DNA of 64,000 bases from Gigaspora margarita. Lineage: Eukaryota; Glomeromycota; Glomeromycetes; Diversisporales; Gigasporaceae. The translations under genes were made by a program, and so were the position numbers. Under the pieces are notes generated by a model. It searched no databases. It was not told the origin of the DNA and saw only the letters and a list, made by a program, of their open reading frames with translations. The stretch spans positions 261,489 through 325,488 of the forward strand of contig WTPW01000157.1 of NCBI GenBank assembly GCA_009809945.1, written 5' to 3'. Positions 49,390-61,137 of the stretch are shown here, in pieces. Position 1 is the first letter of the stretch. Every line of letters begins with the position of its first letter.

Positions 49390-50877
49390 CTTTGACTTGT
49401 ATAATAATTATTATTATAAGTTTAAAGTGCAATTGATTTATATAGGCCTATTAAATAAATATAATAAACAATAAAATATTAAAATAATGATTTTATTTAA
49501 ATATATTAAATTTTTGATATGGACAAGTATCACACTGGGTGATACTAGTATCATATTATGCCTTTATATTTAAATTGTAAATTTCACATAATTTTGCAAA
49601 CCACAATAATACAGATAGCCAATTAATTTACTGATAAGTTTGCTTATCATAATAGATAGTTATTTCACTTGCATTTGATTTCAAAACAAATTAATTCTTG
49701 TTGTTGTTAGTTAGGTATTTAAATTTATAATTGGTACAATTTATAAAAAAAATTATTGAAACAAATCTACAAAATGAATTTTCTGTAGTCTTGTCTGTAA
49801 ATTAATTGCTTATAATTAAATTGTCTATAAAGTGGTGGTTAATAAATAGCCATATGCATTAATGAAGTTATGCTAGGGTTATTATAGCAAGGATCACTCT
49901 TTTGTAGCTTAGTTAAATTAAGGCTTGTATGGAAAGACAATAGATATGCATACGATTTTATGAGATTATAGAAATGCATGTGATTCATAGATATACAGGT
50001 AGGCACAGACATATGGATATAATTGGAAAGTTTAGTACTCTCTTATTTTGCTTGTTTACTTGTTCTCTTTGTTGCCTGATTACAATTTGGCTTCTTTATA
50101 ATTGTTCTACTATACCTTTTCTTCAAAGATGTTGCATCCTGCATGCATATAAGTTAAGTATACCACTATAGTATTGGAAAAAAGTAAAGTAAAATGTAAA
50201 AGAAGTAGAATGTGCCACACTATAGCATGGGCCTATACTTCCAATCCTTATTTCGTACTTTGTCACGTAAGCACATAGTGAACATATAGTGACAAACTAA
50301 TAGATCATATAAACATAGTAAAATTGACAGAAGAACTCAAGTATGTTATAATAGAAGAAAAGTAATGAAGTGGAGCACACCACTCCCATATGTATCTCTA
50401 TAATAATGTTTAATGAAATATCTGAACGAGAATAATAAATAGCTCATATTTTATTATAGAAGATACCCCTTTGATTGGTACCCCCTTGATTTGTACTGGG
50501 TACATTTCGAGACTATTTGTTGTGGTGTTTTGTAAAAGACCTGGATACAAATCAAAGGCCAATTTACTAATAATAGTTCTTTTACTTATGGGCTAATATA
50601 TGCTCCTTATAAGATACCCTCATGTAATATACCTCCTATATACAAAATATCCAGGATAAAATCAAAATTTTGACCACATGAAATTAAATTGTACCCGGGT
50701 ATCTTACACAGTAAAATACACTAAAATTTTTGTCAATTACCTTTGTCTGCCAATCAGATGTCAAAATTTGTACAGTACATACTGTATGTATTGTACACTA
50801 AAATTTTTCAGGTACTATATAAACGGCACATCACAAATTATATGTGATAGAGATTATAGATATGCATATTGAAATTG
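49390..50877. other. A+T-rich spacer, nothing recognised
   Basis: Several frames of 60-70 codons exist on the plus strand but carry no domain or gene-like composition. The segment cattgtcac-like / tttcgtactttgtcac at about 50,255 recurs in altered form at about 51,310 (tttatgctttgtcac). Confidence 0.45.
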
Positions 50878-51101
50878 CCCTATGAAAAAAACCATAAAAA
50901 AAACATAGTAAATATATAGTAAACATATAGAAAATTCTAAAATTTATATAAACATATAGAAAATACCACAAAATATTGCAATACTCATTTTTTTAGTTAT
51001 ATATAGTAAATGTATAAAATATAGAGAAAATATACTAAAAACTGCAACTTACTATATATTTCTATACATTGTATATTTTTTAGCTAAACTTTTTTATAGG
51101 G
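50878..51101. mobile_element. Small MITE with CCCTAT termini
   Basis: Inverted termini ccctatgaaaaaaa and the complement of ttttttatagggare separated by about 200 bp of A+T-rich sequence with recurring atagtaaa and acatatag motifs. The flanking trinucleotide TTG appears on both sides (50,875-50,877; 51,102-51,104). The termini are short and low-complexity, so the call is moderate. Confidence 0.5.
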
Positions 51102-51104
51102 TTG

Positions 51105-51957
51105 GTGCATCAATTATAAAGAGTAAATAGTGAATCTCAGTGGTTGCTTACTTTGCTGTTTTGTTTACTTGTTCCCTTCACATCTAGCGCCTCACTCATT
51201 GTTATTTGTAGTGATTGAATGTGCTGCACCATAAAATGAGCTCAAACTTGCTACTTTATTTAAGTCAAATGCACTGAATACACCACACCATAGTGCTTTC
51301 GATCTTTATTTATGCTTTGTCACTTGAGTATAACCATGTGAACATAAAATTGCTATGAACACAGTATATAAATATTTAATAAAGTTCATAATATTTGATG
51401 AAGAAATCTGAGTGAAATAATAATCTGAATATAAATTCATTTATCTATTTCAAAAGATATGTAATTATTTGTTTTATGATATTATTATTTACATAACAGT
51501 AGACAGCCTTAATTAATAAATTTTATCCTGTTTTTGTAATCAGATTATATGCTAATTTATAGCATTTAAAGCTGTAACTAATATGCTAGATAGCCTGATC
51601 ACATTTTTATTTTCTTTCAATTTTTTACCTAGTTTCATACCTGTGCACTACTGTTATAATTATTTTGTGTAATCCAAATCTCCCTCTTGTCAACAACATG
51701 GTTTAAAATAAATAAAGCTGTGTATAAAAAGATAATAAAATATGATATAAGCAATGTTAAGTACAATTATCATTAACAATAAAGTAGCTGAAATAAAATA
51801 ATGCAAGAATTACTGAATAAAGAAAAATATGTGAAATTAGACAACAATATATTATAATCTTAATTATAAAATATAATAATGTAGATAAGTTCTATTTCTT
51901 TTTAAATGTATTTGTATAACATTCCTGGTTTTAGCGCAACTGCATCGCGCAGCTACC
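51105..51957. other. A+T-rich spacer, nothing recognised
   Basis: No reading frame or repeat boundary of note was found on either strand. Confidence 0.45.
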
Positions 51958-51959
51958 CT

Positions 51960-52105
51960 AATGAGTATTGTATTGGCCTACTGATAATATAATTTTTTTA
52001 GATGATATATTACTGTTTTAAAAAGATAATATAAGTTGGTTTTTATATGAGTATTGTATTGGCCTACCNATAATATAATTTTTTTAGATGATATATTANT
52101 GCTTA
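51960..52105 (+). repeat. Two units of the ~85-bp repeat
   Basis: Sequence starting gagtattgtattggcctac, through agatgatatattactgt, to gttggtttttatatgag, followed by a second shortened unit with ambiguous bases. Matches the array at 35,914-36,235 in the same orientation. Confidence 0.85.
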
Positions 52106-52528
52106 AACCTATCATTAGCNGATATTTATGTTATATTTTCNGATTGTATATTTATTGAACTTATCATTTATTAAATTTATTAAAATAAAATAAAAATAAA
52201 ATAAAATAATAATAATATTTAAATTATTTTTTTCCCCTCTTTGGTGCTTTATCATTACCCTTTTTCACTGCCTTATCCTTTTCCACCCTTTTCTTCTTTC
52301 TTTTTCTACCTTCTCACTTCCTTTCTATTCTTGCCCTCATATCTTCATCCACACCCTCTTCTTCAACTTCTTCAACTTCAATTCTATCATCACCACCTTC
52401 ATCACCCTCACTCACCTCAACACCAGTCTCTTCTGAATTGTAATTTCTAGAGTTGGTCTCTACTTCCTTTCGAAGTAGAAGCTTCAGTTGTTACCCCTGT
52501 TATTGCTATTGTTGCTACTGTTGCTTTT

Positions 52529-52660
52529 GTTGCTGCTTTTGATGTTGATGCTGTTGCTGCTTTTGATGTTGATGCTGTTGCTGCTTTTGATGTTAATGCT
52601 GTTGCTGCTTTTAATGTTGCTATTTTTGATGTTGATGCTGTTGCAGTTGTTGATGTTGTT
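52529..52660. repeat. 24-bp coding minisatellite in gene Y
   Basis: The unit gttgctgcttttgatgttga plus tgct is repeated about four to five times with substitutions. Read on the minus strand in the gene Y frame it encodes an Asn/Ser/Ile/Lys repeat (SNSINIKS). The plus-strand Leu-rich frame is the shadow. Length variation here would alter a low-complexity linker. Confidence 0.8.
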
Positions 52661-53042
52661 GTTGCTTTTGCTGTTTGTTTTTTTTAATGCTGTTCTTAGT
52701 GCAGCTGATGATGATGTTGATGCTATGGGACTTGGAAGTGATAATTCACTGCTTCGTAGCATTTCTGTTGGTTTTATATGATTGCCACTTTTTCTACTTT
52801 TTTCATTCTCAAACCATCTTCACTCTCATCCTTATTGGTATTAGCCTGACTTCATTTTCTTCTTGAACTACCAGAATGTCCTTTACTCTCAGCTTCCTAG
52901 GTGTGACTTTTTTTATTTTTTTATTTTTTTTTTGTTTTTTTATTCTTTTTCGTGGGTCCTCATCTCCACTAGAAAAATTAGCATCAAACCCAGGATCTGG
53001 TATATCGTATCTTCTAAGGGCCTTATCAGATAATGCCCAACT

Positions 53043-53264
53043 TAGTGTTTAGACCCATCACCCGCAGGTGACCCGTCAGGCTGATCCGAGTAGACTAATG
53101 GGTATTCCTAGCCAATCACAGATGTTTGTTTACATTGGGTAAAATAGAATGTGACAATTCTATTTTACCTGATATAAATAAATATTAGCAATTGGCTGGG
53201 CATACCCGTTAGTCTACTCGGATCAGCCTGACGGGACACCTGTGTGTGACGGGTCTAAACACTA
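53043..53264. mobile_element. hAT-type MITE with 8-bp target duplication, inside gene Y
   Basis: A 222-bp element bounded by gcccaact at 53,035-53,042 and 53,265-53,272. Termini tagtgtttagaccc fit the hAT YARNG start, and about 70-bp inverted repeats with gtcaggctgatccgagtag on both sides form the arms. With the element and one target copy disregarded, the gene Y frame runs on without a stop (CPSWALSDKALRRY), which confirms insertion into coding sequence. Confidence 0.93.
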
Positions 53265-53334
53265 GCCCAACTTGGGCAATCCAGTGACAGTACACATTTA
53301 GTATTAACATGATTACTATAGTGCTGTTCGAATA

Positions 53335-55024
53335 GAACCCTGGATATCTCTGATATATATCTTATTTTTTTTAACAAATTGCAGAAAATTTGGTCTAAGG
53401 TCCAAATTTAAGTTTTAGCAAATTGAAATTAATTTTAAAAAAAGTTATATAAAGCATTTGGGCAAATTATAGCAATTTTATACATGTTATATTTTATTTT
53501 TAGCAAATTACCTACATTTTGCAAGAATCATACCCAAAAATAAACTATTTTATTTTTTTGTACTATATAATTTTTAAAAATTTAAAATGTTTAATTTTGA
53601 ATTTTTTTGATCAAAAAATCCAAAGTTAAGTATCTTCTCTTAAATTTTCAAGAAATATAAAAGTAAATATACCAAAATAATGTATTTTTATGTGCTTAAC
53701 AAGTTTTCTTAGAGCTTTTTTTTAGAATCAATTAGTAAAATTTTGTGAATCATAGAATTTTTTAGTATTTTATTAATAACATTATATAAAATATTATAAT
53801 TCACAAAATTTTACTAACTGATTCTAACATTGTGCTCTAGGAAAACTTGTTCAGCACATAAAAATACATTATTCCAGCATATTTAATTTTATATTTCTTG
53901 AAAATTTAAGAAAAGATGCTTAATTTTGGATTTTTTGATCAAAAAAAATCCAAAATTAAGTATCTTCTCTTAAATTTTTAATAAATATAAAATTAAATAT
54001 ACCAGAATAATGTATTTTTATATGCTGAACAAGTTTTCTTAGAGTAAATGTTAGAATCAGTTAGTAAAATTTTGTGAATAATAGAATTTTTAATATTTTT
54101 ATTAATAAAATTATATAAAATATTATAATTAACAAAATTTTACTAATTGATTCTAACAATGTGCTCTAAGAAAACTTGTTCAGCACATAAAAATATATCA
54201 TTTCAGCATATTTGCTTTTATATTTCTTGAAAATTTAAGAGATGATGCTTAATTTTGGATTTTTTGATCAAAAAATCCAAAATTAAGTATCTTCTTTTAA
54301 ATTTTCAAAAAATATAAAAGTAAAATATACCAGAATAATGTATTTTTATGTGCTGAACAAGTTTCTTAGAGCATATTGTTAGAATCAATTAGTAAAATTT
54401 TGTGAATCATAGAATTTTTTAGTATTTTTATTAATAAAATTATATAAAATATTATAATTCACAAAATTTTACTAATTGATTCTAACATTGTGCTCTANGA
54501 AAACTTGTTAAACACATAAAAATACATTATTACAGCATATTTACTTTTATATTTCTTGAAAATTTAAGAGAAGATGCTTAATTTGGATTTTTTGATCAAA
54601 AAATCCAAAATTAAGCATCATCTCCTAATTTTCAAAAAACATAAAAGTAAATATGCTGAAATAATATATTTTTATGTGCTGAACAAGTTTTCTTAGAGCA
54701 CAATGTTAGAATCAATTAGTAAAATTTTGTGNATTATAATATTTTATATAATTTTATTAATAAAAATACAAAGAATTCTATTAATCTCAAAATTTTACTA
54801 ATTGATTCTAACACAGTGCTCTAAGAAAATTTGTTCAGCAATCAAAAATACATATATTAATTTGATTTATAAAAATAAATGTGATAATTTAGTTTTTAGC
54901 AAATTACTATACAATTTATATGTAATAATCTAACTTTTAGCAAATTTACTTGATTTTAGGGGTAGCAAAAATGTCTAAATTTATGCAAATCAGTTATGAC
55001 CTCTATAAGAGATATCCGGGTCAC
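53335..55024. mobile_element. Multi-hairpin repeat element interrupting gene Y
   Basis: Four to five tandem copies of a ~300-bp palindrome. Each unit has gattctaacattgtgctct, aaaacttgttcagcacata, ttcttgaaaatttaagag and a ggattttttgatcaaaaaatcc centre, with copies alternating in orientation so that every half can pair with its neighbour. The whole block is framed by inverted ends accctggatatctct / agagatatccgggt and lies between two exons of gene Y, so it is probably an insertion. No target duplication was identified. Confidence 0.7.
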
Positions 55025-56371
55025 GGTATTCACTAAAGCAAAATCTCTATCTGCCTTTATGTTTGCCTTTTAAAGCTTTACCTTTATAAGGATCCTGAGC
55101 TATCAATTTGCGCCATAATAGCAAGAGCATTATCTACTTGTCCTGTTTGAATATTCTTTTGTTTTTCAGCTGAAACCGTTTGATGTACAGATCTATTTGT
55201 TTATGGAACAACTGTTTTAACTAGATAATATATATTAGACATATTAAGAAAATCATTATTGAAATACATTAACTCAAATTATAGGATTAAATTAGCCGAT
55301 ATTACAATATATACATTTTTGAAAATAATATACTTACATGGGCCCATGCTACTATTTATCGATACAAACCAACTTCCTTTCTCTCTCCTTCTCCTCATCC
55401 GTAACCCATTCCTCAACCGAATAGTACACATTACCACCTTTATTCATTGTCAACAACTCCAAATTGTCCTGTGAATAATGCCTTATTCTTTCATTTTCCG
55501 ATTTGTCAAAAGTGTCAAACCTCTATGCCTCCTTTTCCTCTTCTAATTATTTTATAAAAAAATAATAATAAAAAATAAGAGTTTAAATAAAATTTATACA
55601 AAAACAAACTTTATATCATTCTTACCTCATTTACCTTAGTATTTCTCCCAATTCAAGCATGATTGTGGGCCTTTTTTGCACTATCAGAGTTTATCGCCTC
55701 AGTGTGTCTCTGTGTTTTGTATTATTGTTTTAAGATTTTTTCAATCATGGCCAAGTGTTGCTGGTATCTAGGCAACTTCTTGGTAATCAGCGGTATTAAA
55801 TGTTATCTAATATCATTTTTTTGCAATTCCTGTTTCTTTGCTGAATCCAGTTTTTGGACATTAATTGGCCTCTCTCAATTAACACCTCAATTTTGTCCTA
55901 TAAAACAAAAAAAAAGATAAAAAAAAACAAAAAAAAGAGAATAATTATAATATATTTATCTGAAGATGGGATGACTGTTCCCTAGTTAATGGACTCGGTG
56001 GCCTGCCACCATATGAATACTAGAACTTCTCTCACTGCTACTACTCGTTGAACTTCTGCTACTTGTACTAGACCTTCTCTCTCTTCCACTTTCATCATCA
56101 CTACAAGTAGTGCTTGCATTACTAGTAATACTTGGGCTCAGTGTTTTCACCTTTTTTTTCCCTTGGCTTGAACAGCGACAATTGCAGCTACAACCGCTAT
56201 GGATATCAACTCCATATCCACTAAAAAAATATAAAGTTTATAATTAATTAATGATAATAAATTATTATATCGGCCTATTATAAATCTTACATTTTTGTTT
56301 CTTATATTTTTTGACCTCTTTTGTACCATCTTGCTGCTTTTAGCTTTGTGAAGTTTCTTTTCTTTACCCAT

Positions 56372-56530
56372 TTTATCAAGAGAGATAGAGAAACGAAAAA
56401 GAAAGAAAATGAAAGAGAAAAAAAATAAGAGAGAAAGAAAATGAGAGAGAAAGAAAATGAGAAAGAAAGAAAATGAGAGAAAAAAATAAGAGAGAATTGA
56501 GATATATGTGTATATGTGTATATATGTATG
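56372..56530 (-). promoter_or_regulatory. CT-rich tract upstream of gene Y
   Basis: Just upstream of the gene Y start codon (minus strand) lies a pyrimidine tract (tttctctatctctcttgat, then ttctttctctctcatt repeats), followed by a (ca)n-like acatatacac run. The motif ctctatctctc is shared with the leader of gene X copy 2. It may be a fungal CT-type promoter element, or only a microsatellite. Confidence 0.45.
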
Positions 56531-56699
56531 TGTATATGTGTAAAATATTAATTTAATGTGAAATTGAAAATGACTAAAAAAAATTCTTGGGAATGATACT
56601 ATCCTTTTTATAATTCCGATGGCCTATATGGTAATTATCCTTCTGTATTGTCTTATTTTTCCTGATATTGAATTAAAATTTTCTAATAATACCTTTCAT

Positions 56700-59090
56700 T
56701 TGGGCAAATATTAATATCATTATAATAATATTAATTAAATAAATGATTACATTAAAATAATATATCTTTTATATACCTTTTACTTAAATAATATATGATC
56801 GACTTAATTGTCACATGTATTATCTTCAGCCTTAGATAAAAATTGATTATAAATATTACTATCGAAGTAATATCAATAATTAAATAAATGATTAATTAAA
56901 ATAATTTATCTTTTATTTAAACGATATGTTATCGACTTAATATTCAAATGAAAATTAAACAATATAAAAATTATTTTTAATATCATTATAATATTAATAA
57001 ATACACATTTTGTATTAATATTATTAATTAAATAATTGATTACATTAAAACAATTTACTTTTATTCGCTTGAATGATATGTATGTGATTGGGGTATTGTT
57101 TTCTTGACTGTAGATAAATAAATAAAAAACAATGCCAATCTTTGATGATTCCTATTCATGTAGCCAATCTAATACACAATTTATATTAATATCATATTAC
57201 TTAATATTATTAATTAAATAATTGATTACATTAAAACAATTTACCTTTATTCACTTAAAAGGATATGCATGCGATCAGGGTATTGTTTCCTTGGCTTAGA
57301 TAAATAAATAAAAAACAATGCCAAATCTTTGACNATTCCTATTCATNTAGCTGATATAATACACAATTTATATTAATATCNTATCGCTTAATTTATTAAT
57401 TAAATAATTGATTACATTAAAACAATTTACTTTTATTTGCTTGAACGATATGCAATCAGGGTATTGTTTTTTTGACCTTAGATAAATAAATAAAAAACAA
57501 TACCAAATCTTTGANGATTNCTATTCATGTAGCCNATATAATACACAATTTATATTAATATCATATCACTTAATTTTATTAATTAAATTATTGATTACAT
57601 TAAAACGATTTATTTTTATTCGCTTGAACAATATGTGATCGAATATTGTTTCCTTGACCTTGGATAAATAAATAAAAAATAATGCCAAATCTTTGATAAT
57701 TTCTATTCATGTAACTAATATAATACACAATTTATATTAATATTATATTGTTTAATTTTATTAATTAAATAATTGATTACATTAAATGATTTACTTTATT
57801 CGATTAAATGATATGCGATCAGGATATTGTTTTCTTGACCTTAGATAAATAAATAAACCAAAGCCNATATAATACACAATTTATTTTTTTATTTTTTTTC
57901 AAGTAAGGTGCTTACTTCAGGAGTAAGAGTTTTATTCAAGATATTAAGATCCTGGGCTTCCTATATAGGGTCACCGACATAGTACATTGATGAAAGTACA
58001 ACTAGCCACACCTGCAACTTTTGGTTACCTATTTAAGTAGCCATCTAAAGGTCTACACTAGCTACTATACCTGCAACCAGCATACTGGTCATTGCCTATT
58101 TTAAACCCTCTGATCATTGCTGTCTGCTAATCCCTCTTGTATCACCAGAACAAGATCCAGATTCTTTTCTATCTTCCTTAGAACTACTTTATCCTCAGTA
58201 AGAGACCTGGTAGAGCAGTTCCTGTCCTACACAGGTATTACCTACACTTCAGTAACTTATGCTATAGCTTTACCTATATACTTGCAGCTAGGAATTATTC
58301 TTAAACTGCTACTGTTACCTACTTTTTGCCCTTATAAAGTTCCCCAACCCCAGTATCTGGTCATTTACTCTTCTGTATCCTTTTCTCTAGTTATATCCCT
58401 ACTCCAATCCTAAGACCCAGAAGGGTTGGTTAGTCTGGCGTTAAGATGCCAATGGTCTCCCTCCTCTTGGTCCATGCTTCCGAAATGCATGCCTTTTTCC
58501 TCTAGTGTGATTCTGGCAGTCTGGTTAGTAGGTCCTTCAACCCTTTTTGTCATTGGGTTGCTTCTGGTCAGTTACCGTCCAAGATTCTTTTCTCTTAGCA
58601 CTGTCGAAAGTTGGGTACTTCTCCACTTGGGTCTTGCCAAGTGGGTTTTATTCTACTAATTCCCAGGATTTGCATGCTTCCTTTTCTTCTCGTATAATAT
58701 TACACAAGTTAGTCAGCTTCCAATAACTTGGTATCACCCAGGTTACAGATTGAAGATCCAATTAGTTGAAATCAAATCAGTTACTATAATACAGATGCAA
58801 TTTTCAAAATTGTCTCCAGTGGAATTCGAACTCTGCATCTGCCGCTTGGGGTGACAACAACCCAACTTCGCTATGTTACTATACTCCTATAATACACAAT
58901 TTATATTAATATTGTATCGCTTAATTTTATTAATTAAATAATTGATTACATTAAAATGATTTACTTTTATTTACTTGAATGATATGCATGCGATCATGGT
59001 ATTGTTTCCTTGATCTTAGATAAATAAATAAAAAACAATGCCAAATCTTTGACGATTCCTATTCATATAGCAGATTGTTTCAAGGTAATG
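56700..59090 (+). repeat. ~185-bp tandem array
   Basis: Units carry aataattgattacattaaaa, then tttacttttattcgctt, gcgatcagggtattgttt, cttagataaataaataaaaa, caatgccaaatctttga, ctattcatgtag and aatacacaatttatatta. Anchor positions of aataattgatta are about 57,031, 57,217, 57,403, 57,587, 57,768 and 58,937. Earlier units (56,740 onward) are more diverged, and one unit at about 57,850 lacks about 36 bp. A SINE sits inside the array. Ambiguous bases are frequent here. Non-coding. Confidence 0.88.
57885..58887 (-). mobile_element. tRNA-headed SINE, copy 2, with 17-bp target duplication
   Basis: A 1003-bp minus-strand element flanked by tataatacacaatttat at 57,868-57,884 and 58,888-58,904. Read on the minus strand, the head (58,887-58,790) contains an exact A box, tagcgaagttgg, and a B-box-like gttcgaattcc, with the spacing expected of a tRNA gene with a long variable arm. 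The body matches 10,636-11,610, and the 3' end is an A-rich tail. RNA polymerase III transcription and LINE-driven retroposition are the likely mode of spread. Short frames inside are not conserved. Confidence 0.88.
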
Positions 59091-59962
59091 TGCTGTATAT
59101 AATGTGATTTAAGAAAAATAATTCGAGTGCAAAAAAGATAATCAATATTAGCCTAACAATATAATATATATTAGTATATCACTATAATATATTTAGTTAA
59201 ATAAAAAAAATAAACATGTATTAAAAAATGTATGGAAGAAATTCTTTTTGTTCAAAAAAATATGTTTATTAAATATTTAGCATACTGGTATATTTTTTTG
59301 TAGAATATCACTCTCATTTCTTTCCTTGTTATTGTCTTTATTACATTTTTCTTTGACTTCTTTGACTGCATGTGTATTTTGTTAAATATCAACTCGAATA
59401 GTTGAAAATAGTTTTTTCATTATGATTTTGACATGTTTATTTTTAATTTTTCAAAAAACTTTGTTTTGTTAGAGATGTTTAAATAATAAAAGTCACAAGT
59501 ATTTGAAGAATTCTGCTCTAATCCATATACAAAATATATTACTTTGTTAAAATTTTTGTGTTTATCTTTCTCTAAAGTTTTCGGTTGAGAAGTTATTCAA
59601 TGATCATTAAAGTCAAAAATTTTCAAAGAATTCTGTGTGTATCTTCGATAGTCTTTCTGTGTTCATAATATTACTATATTTGGTATATCATTTTTGTAAT
59701 ATTGTATTTGAATTATATGTGCCTTTATTTAGAAAAAGAAAAAAAAGTGTTCCAGAAAGAAAAGAATTAACACGTTTTGAAAAAAAGAAACAGGCTAAAT
59801 CATTGTTTATTTCATATTTATATTACGGGAAAAATTATTATTTTTCAGTATCAAATCAATCAAATTTGCTACATAACCTTAATTTGAGTTCCGATCATTG
59901 ACTTAATTTGAATTTCAATTATCGAACGAATTTTACTGTAATATTTTTATGTATTAATATAT
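59091..59962. other. A+T-rich spacer, nothing recognised
   Basis: A frame of 88 codons at 59,635-59,901 has no recognisable motif. No repeat boundary was found until the foldback at 59,966. Confidence 0.45.
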
Positions 59963-59965
59963 TTA

Positions 59966-60927
59966 GGGGAGCACCATTTATCATCTGATTTTTTGCTACT
60001 AAGAGGCTACCCCCCCTACCCCCCACCTGATCATCAAATACTGCGATTTGATTGGCTAAAATTATTAAAATTTTAAAATTTTTTAAATTTTAATATTAAA
60101 TAACTCTTGAACCAGTGATCCTTTTGGATGATTTTACCACCAAAATGCTCGCCTCAATGAGGCGATTCCAACGAGCCTAAAATCATCAAAATCCAATTAC
60201 AGGATCCCAAGATCGTATAGATTTGTATTGCTTAAATTATATAATTTTCGTATATATTAAAAATTATTATTAAAGAGCTTATAAAATTTAATATTAAATA
60301 ATTCTTGAACCAGTGATCCGATTTGGATGATTTTACTACCAAAATGCTCGTCTCAATGAGACGATTCTAATGAACCTAAAATCGTTAAATTCTGATTACG
60401 GGATCCAGAGATCGTTATAGATTTGTATTATTTTTAATAGATTATATTAAAATAACACAAATCTATAATGATCTCTGGATCCCGTGATCAGAATTTAACG
60501 ATTTTAGGTTCATTAGAATCGTCTCATTGAGACGAGCATTTTGCTAGTAAAATCATCTAAAATGGATAACTGGTTCAAGAGTTATTTAATATTAAATTTA
60601 TAAGATCTTTAATAATAATTTTTAATATATACGAAAATAATATAATTAAAGCAGTACAAATCTATAACGATCTTGGGATCCTGTGATTAGATTTTGATGG
60701 TTTTAGGCTCATTGGAATCGCCTCATTGAGGCGAGCATTTTGGTAGTAAAATCATCCAAAACGGATCACTGGTTCAAGAGTTATTTAATATTAAATTTTA
60801 AAAATTTTAAAAATTTTTAAAAAATTTTAATAATTTTAGCCAATCAAAAGTTATCTGCTATTAGGACCTGATAATTGTCTGACCCTCCCCCCCTACCCTA
60901 AAAATCAGATGATAAATGGTGCTCCCC
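59966..60927. mobile_element. Harbinger-like foldback E with TTA target site
   Basis: A 962-bp palindrome with perfect termini ggggagcaccatttatcat and complement, flanked by TTA (59,963-59,965; 60,928-60,930). Each arm holds two smaller palindromes around ctcgtctcaatgagacga and ctcgcctcaatgaggcga, with the shared phrase gatgattttactaccaaaat that is also present in foldback C. No coding sequence. Confidence 0.88.
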
Positions 60928-61137
60928 TTATTTCAAAAAAGTATTTAAGACAAGGTTTGTATCATACATTTTAATATCAAAAAATTTAGCAAAGCAATAA
61001 AACATTAACTGATATAATAGTAAAACACTAATCTGATATAATCGTAAACACTAAACTGATATATATGTAATTGCTCAAAATATAATAGGAGATTAGTTGA
61101 CCCAAGAACATGGTAAGAACTTATCAGCCTACCTGAT

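Larger units (their letters stand above)
52241..56371 (-). pseudogene. Gene Y: decayed multi-exon gene interrupted by two elements
   Basis: The start is MGKEKKLHKAKSSKMVQKRS at 56,371, with a gtaag donor near 56,290. Later minus-strand exons: a Cys then Ser-rich exon from 56,220; an exon about 55,920-55,636 (LITKKLPRYQQHLAMIEKIL); an exon about 55,545-55,340 (NKGGNVYYSVEEWVTDEEKE); an exon about 55,212-55,025 (DPYKGKALKGKHKG then RFCFSEYRD); an exon from about 53,334 (VLFEQHYSNHVN) through SDKALRRYDIPDPGFD into a Lys-rich part; then an Asn/Ser-rich low-complexity segment and an acidic-basic tail. The last two exons are separated by a multi-hairpin element and split by a hAT MITE. Stops at several Trp-like positions (e.g. 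TAG TAG after VCIDK). No domain was recognised. Confidence 0.6.

Noticed and set aside
52488..52781. Leu-rich protein starting with a poly-Leu run
   Set aside because: Produced by the 24-bp tandem repeat read on the strand opposite to gene Y; the neighbouring exons of gene Y on the minus strand are the more convincing reading.
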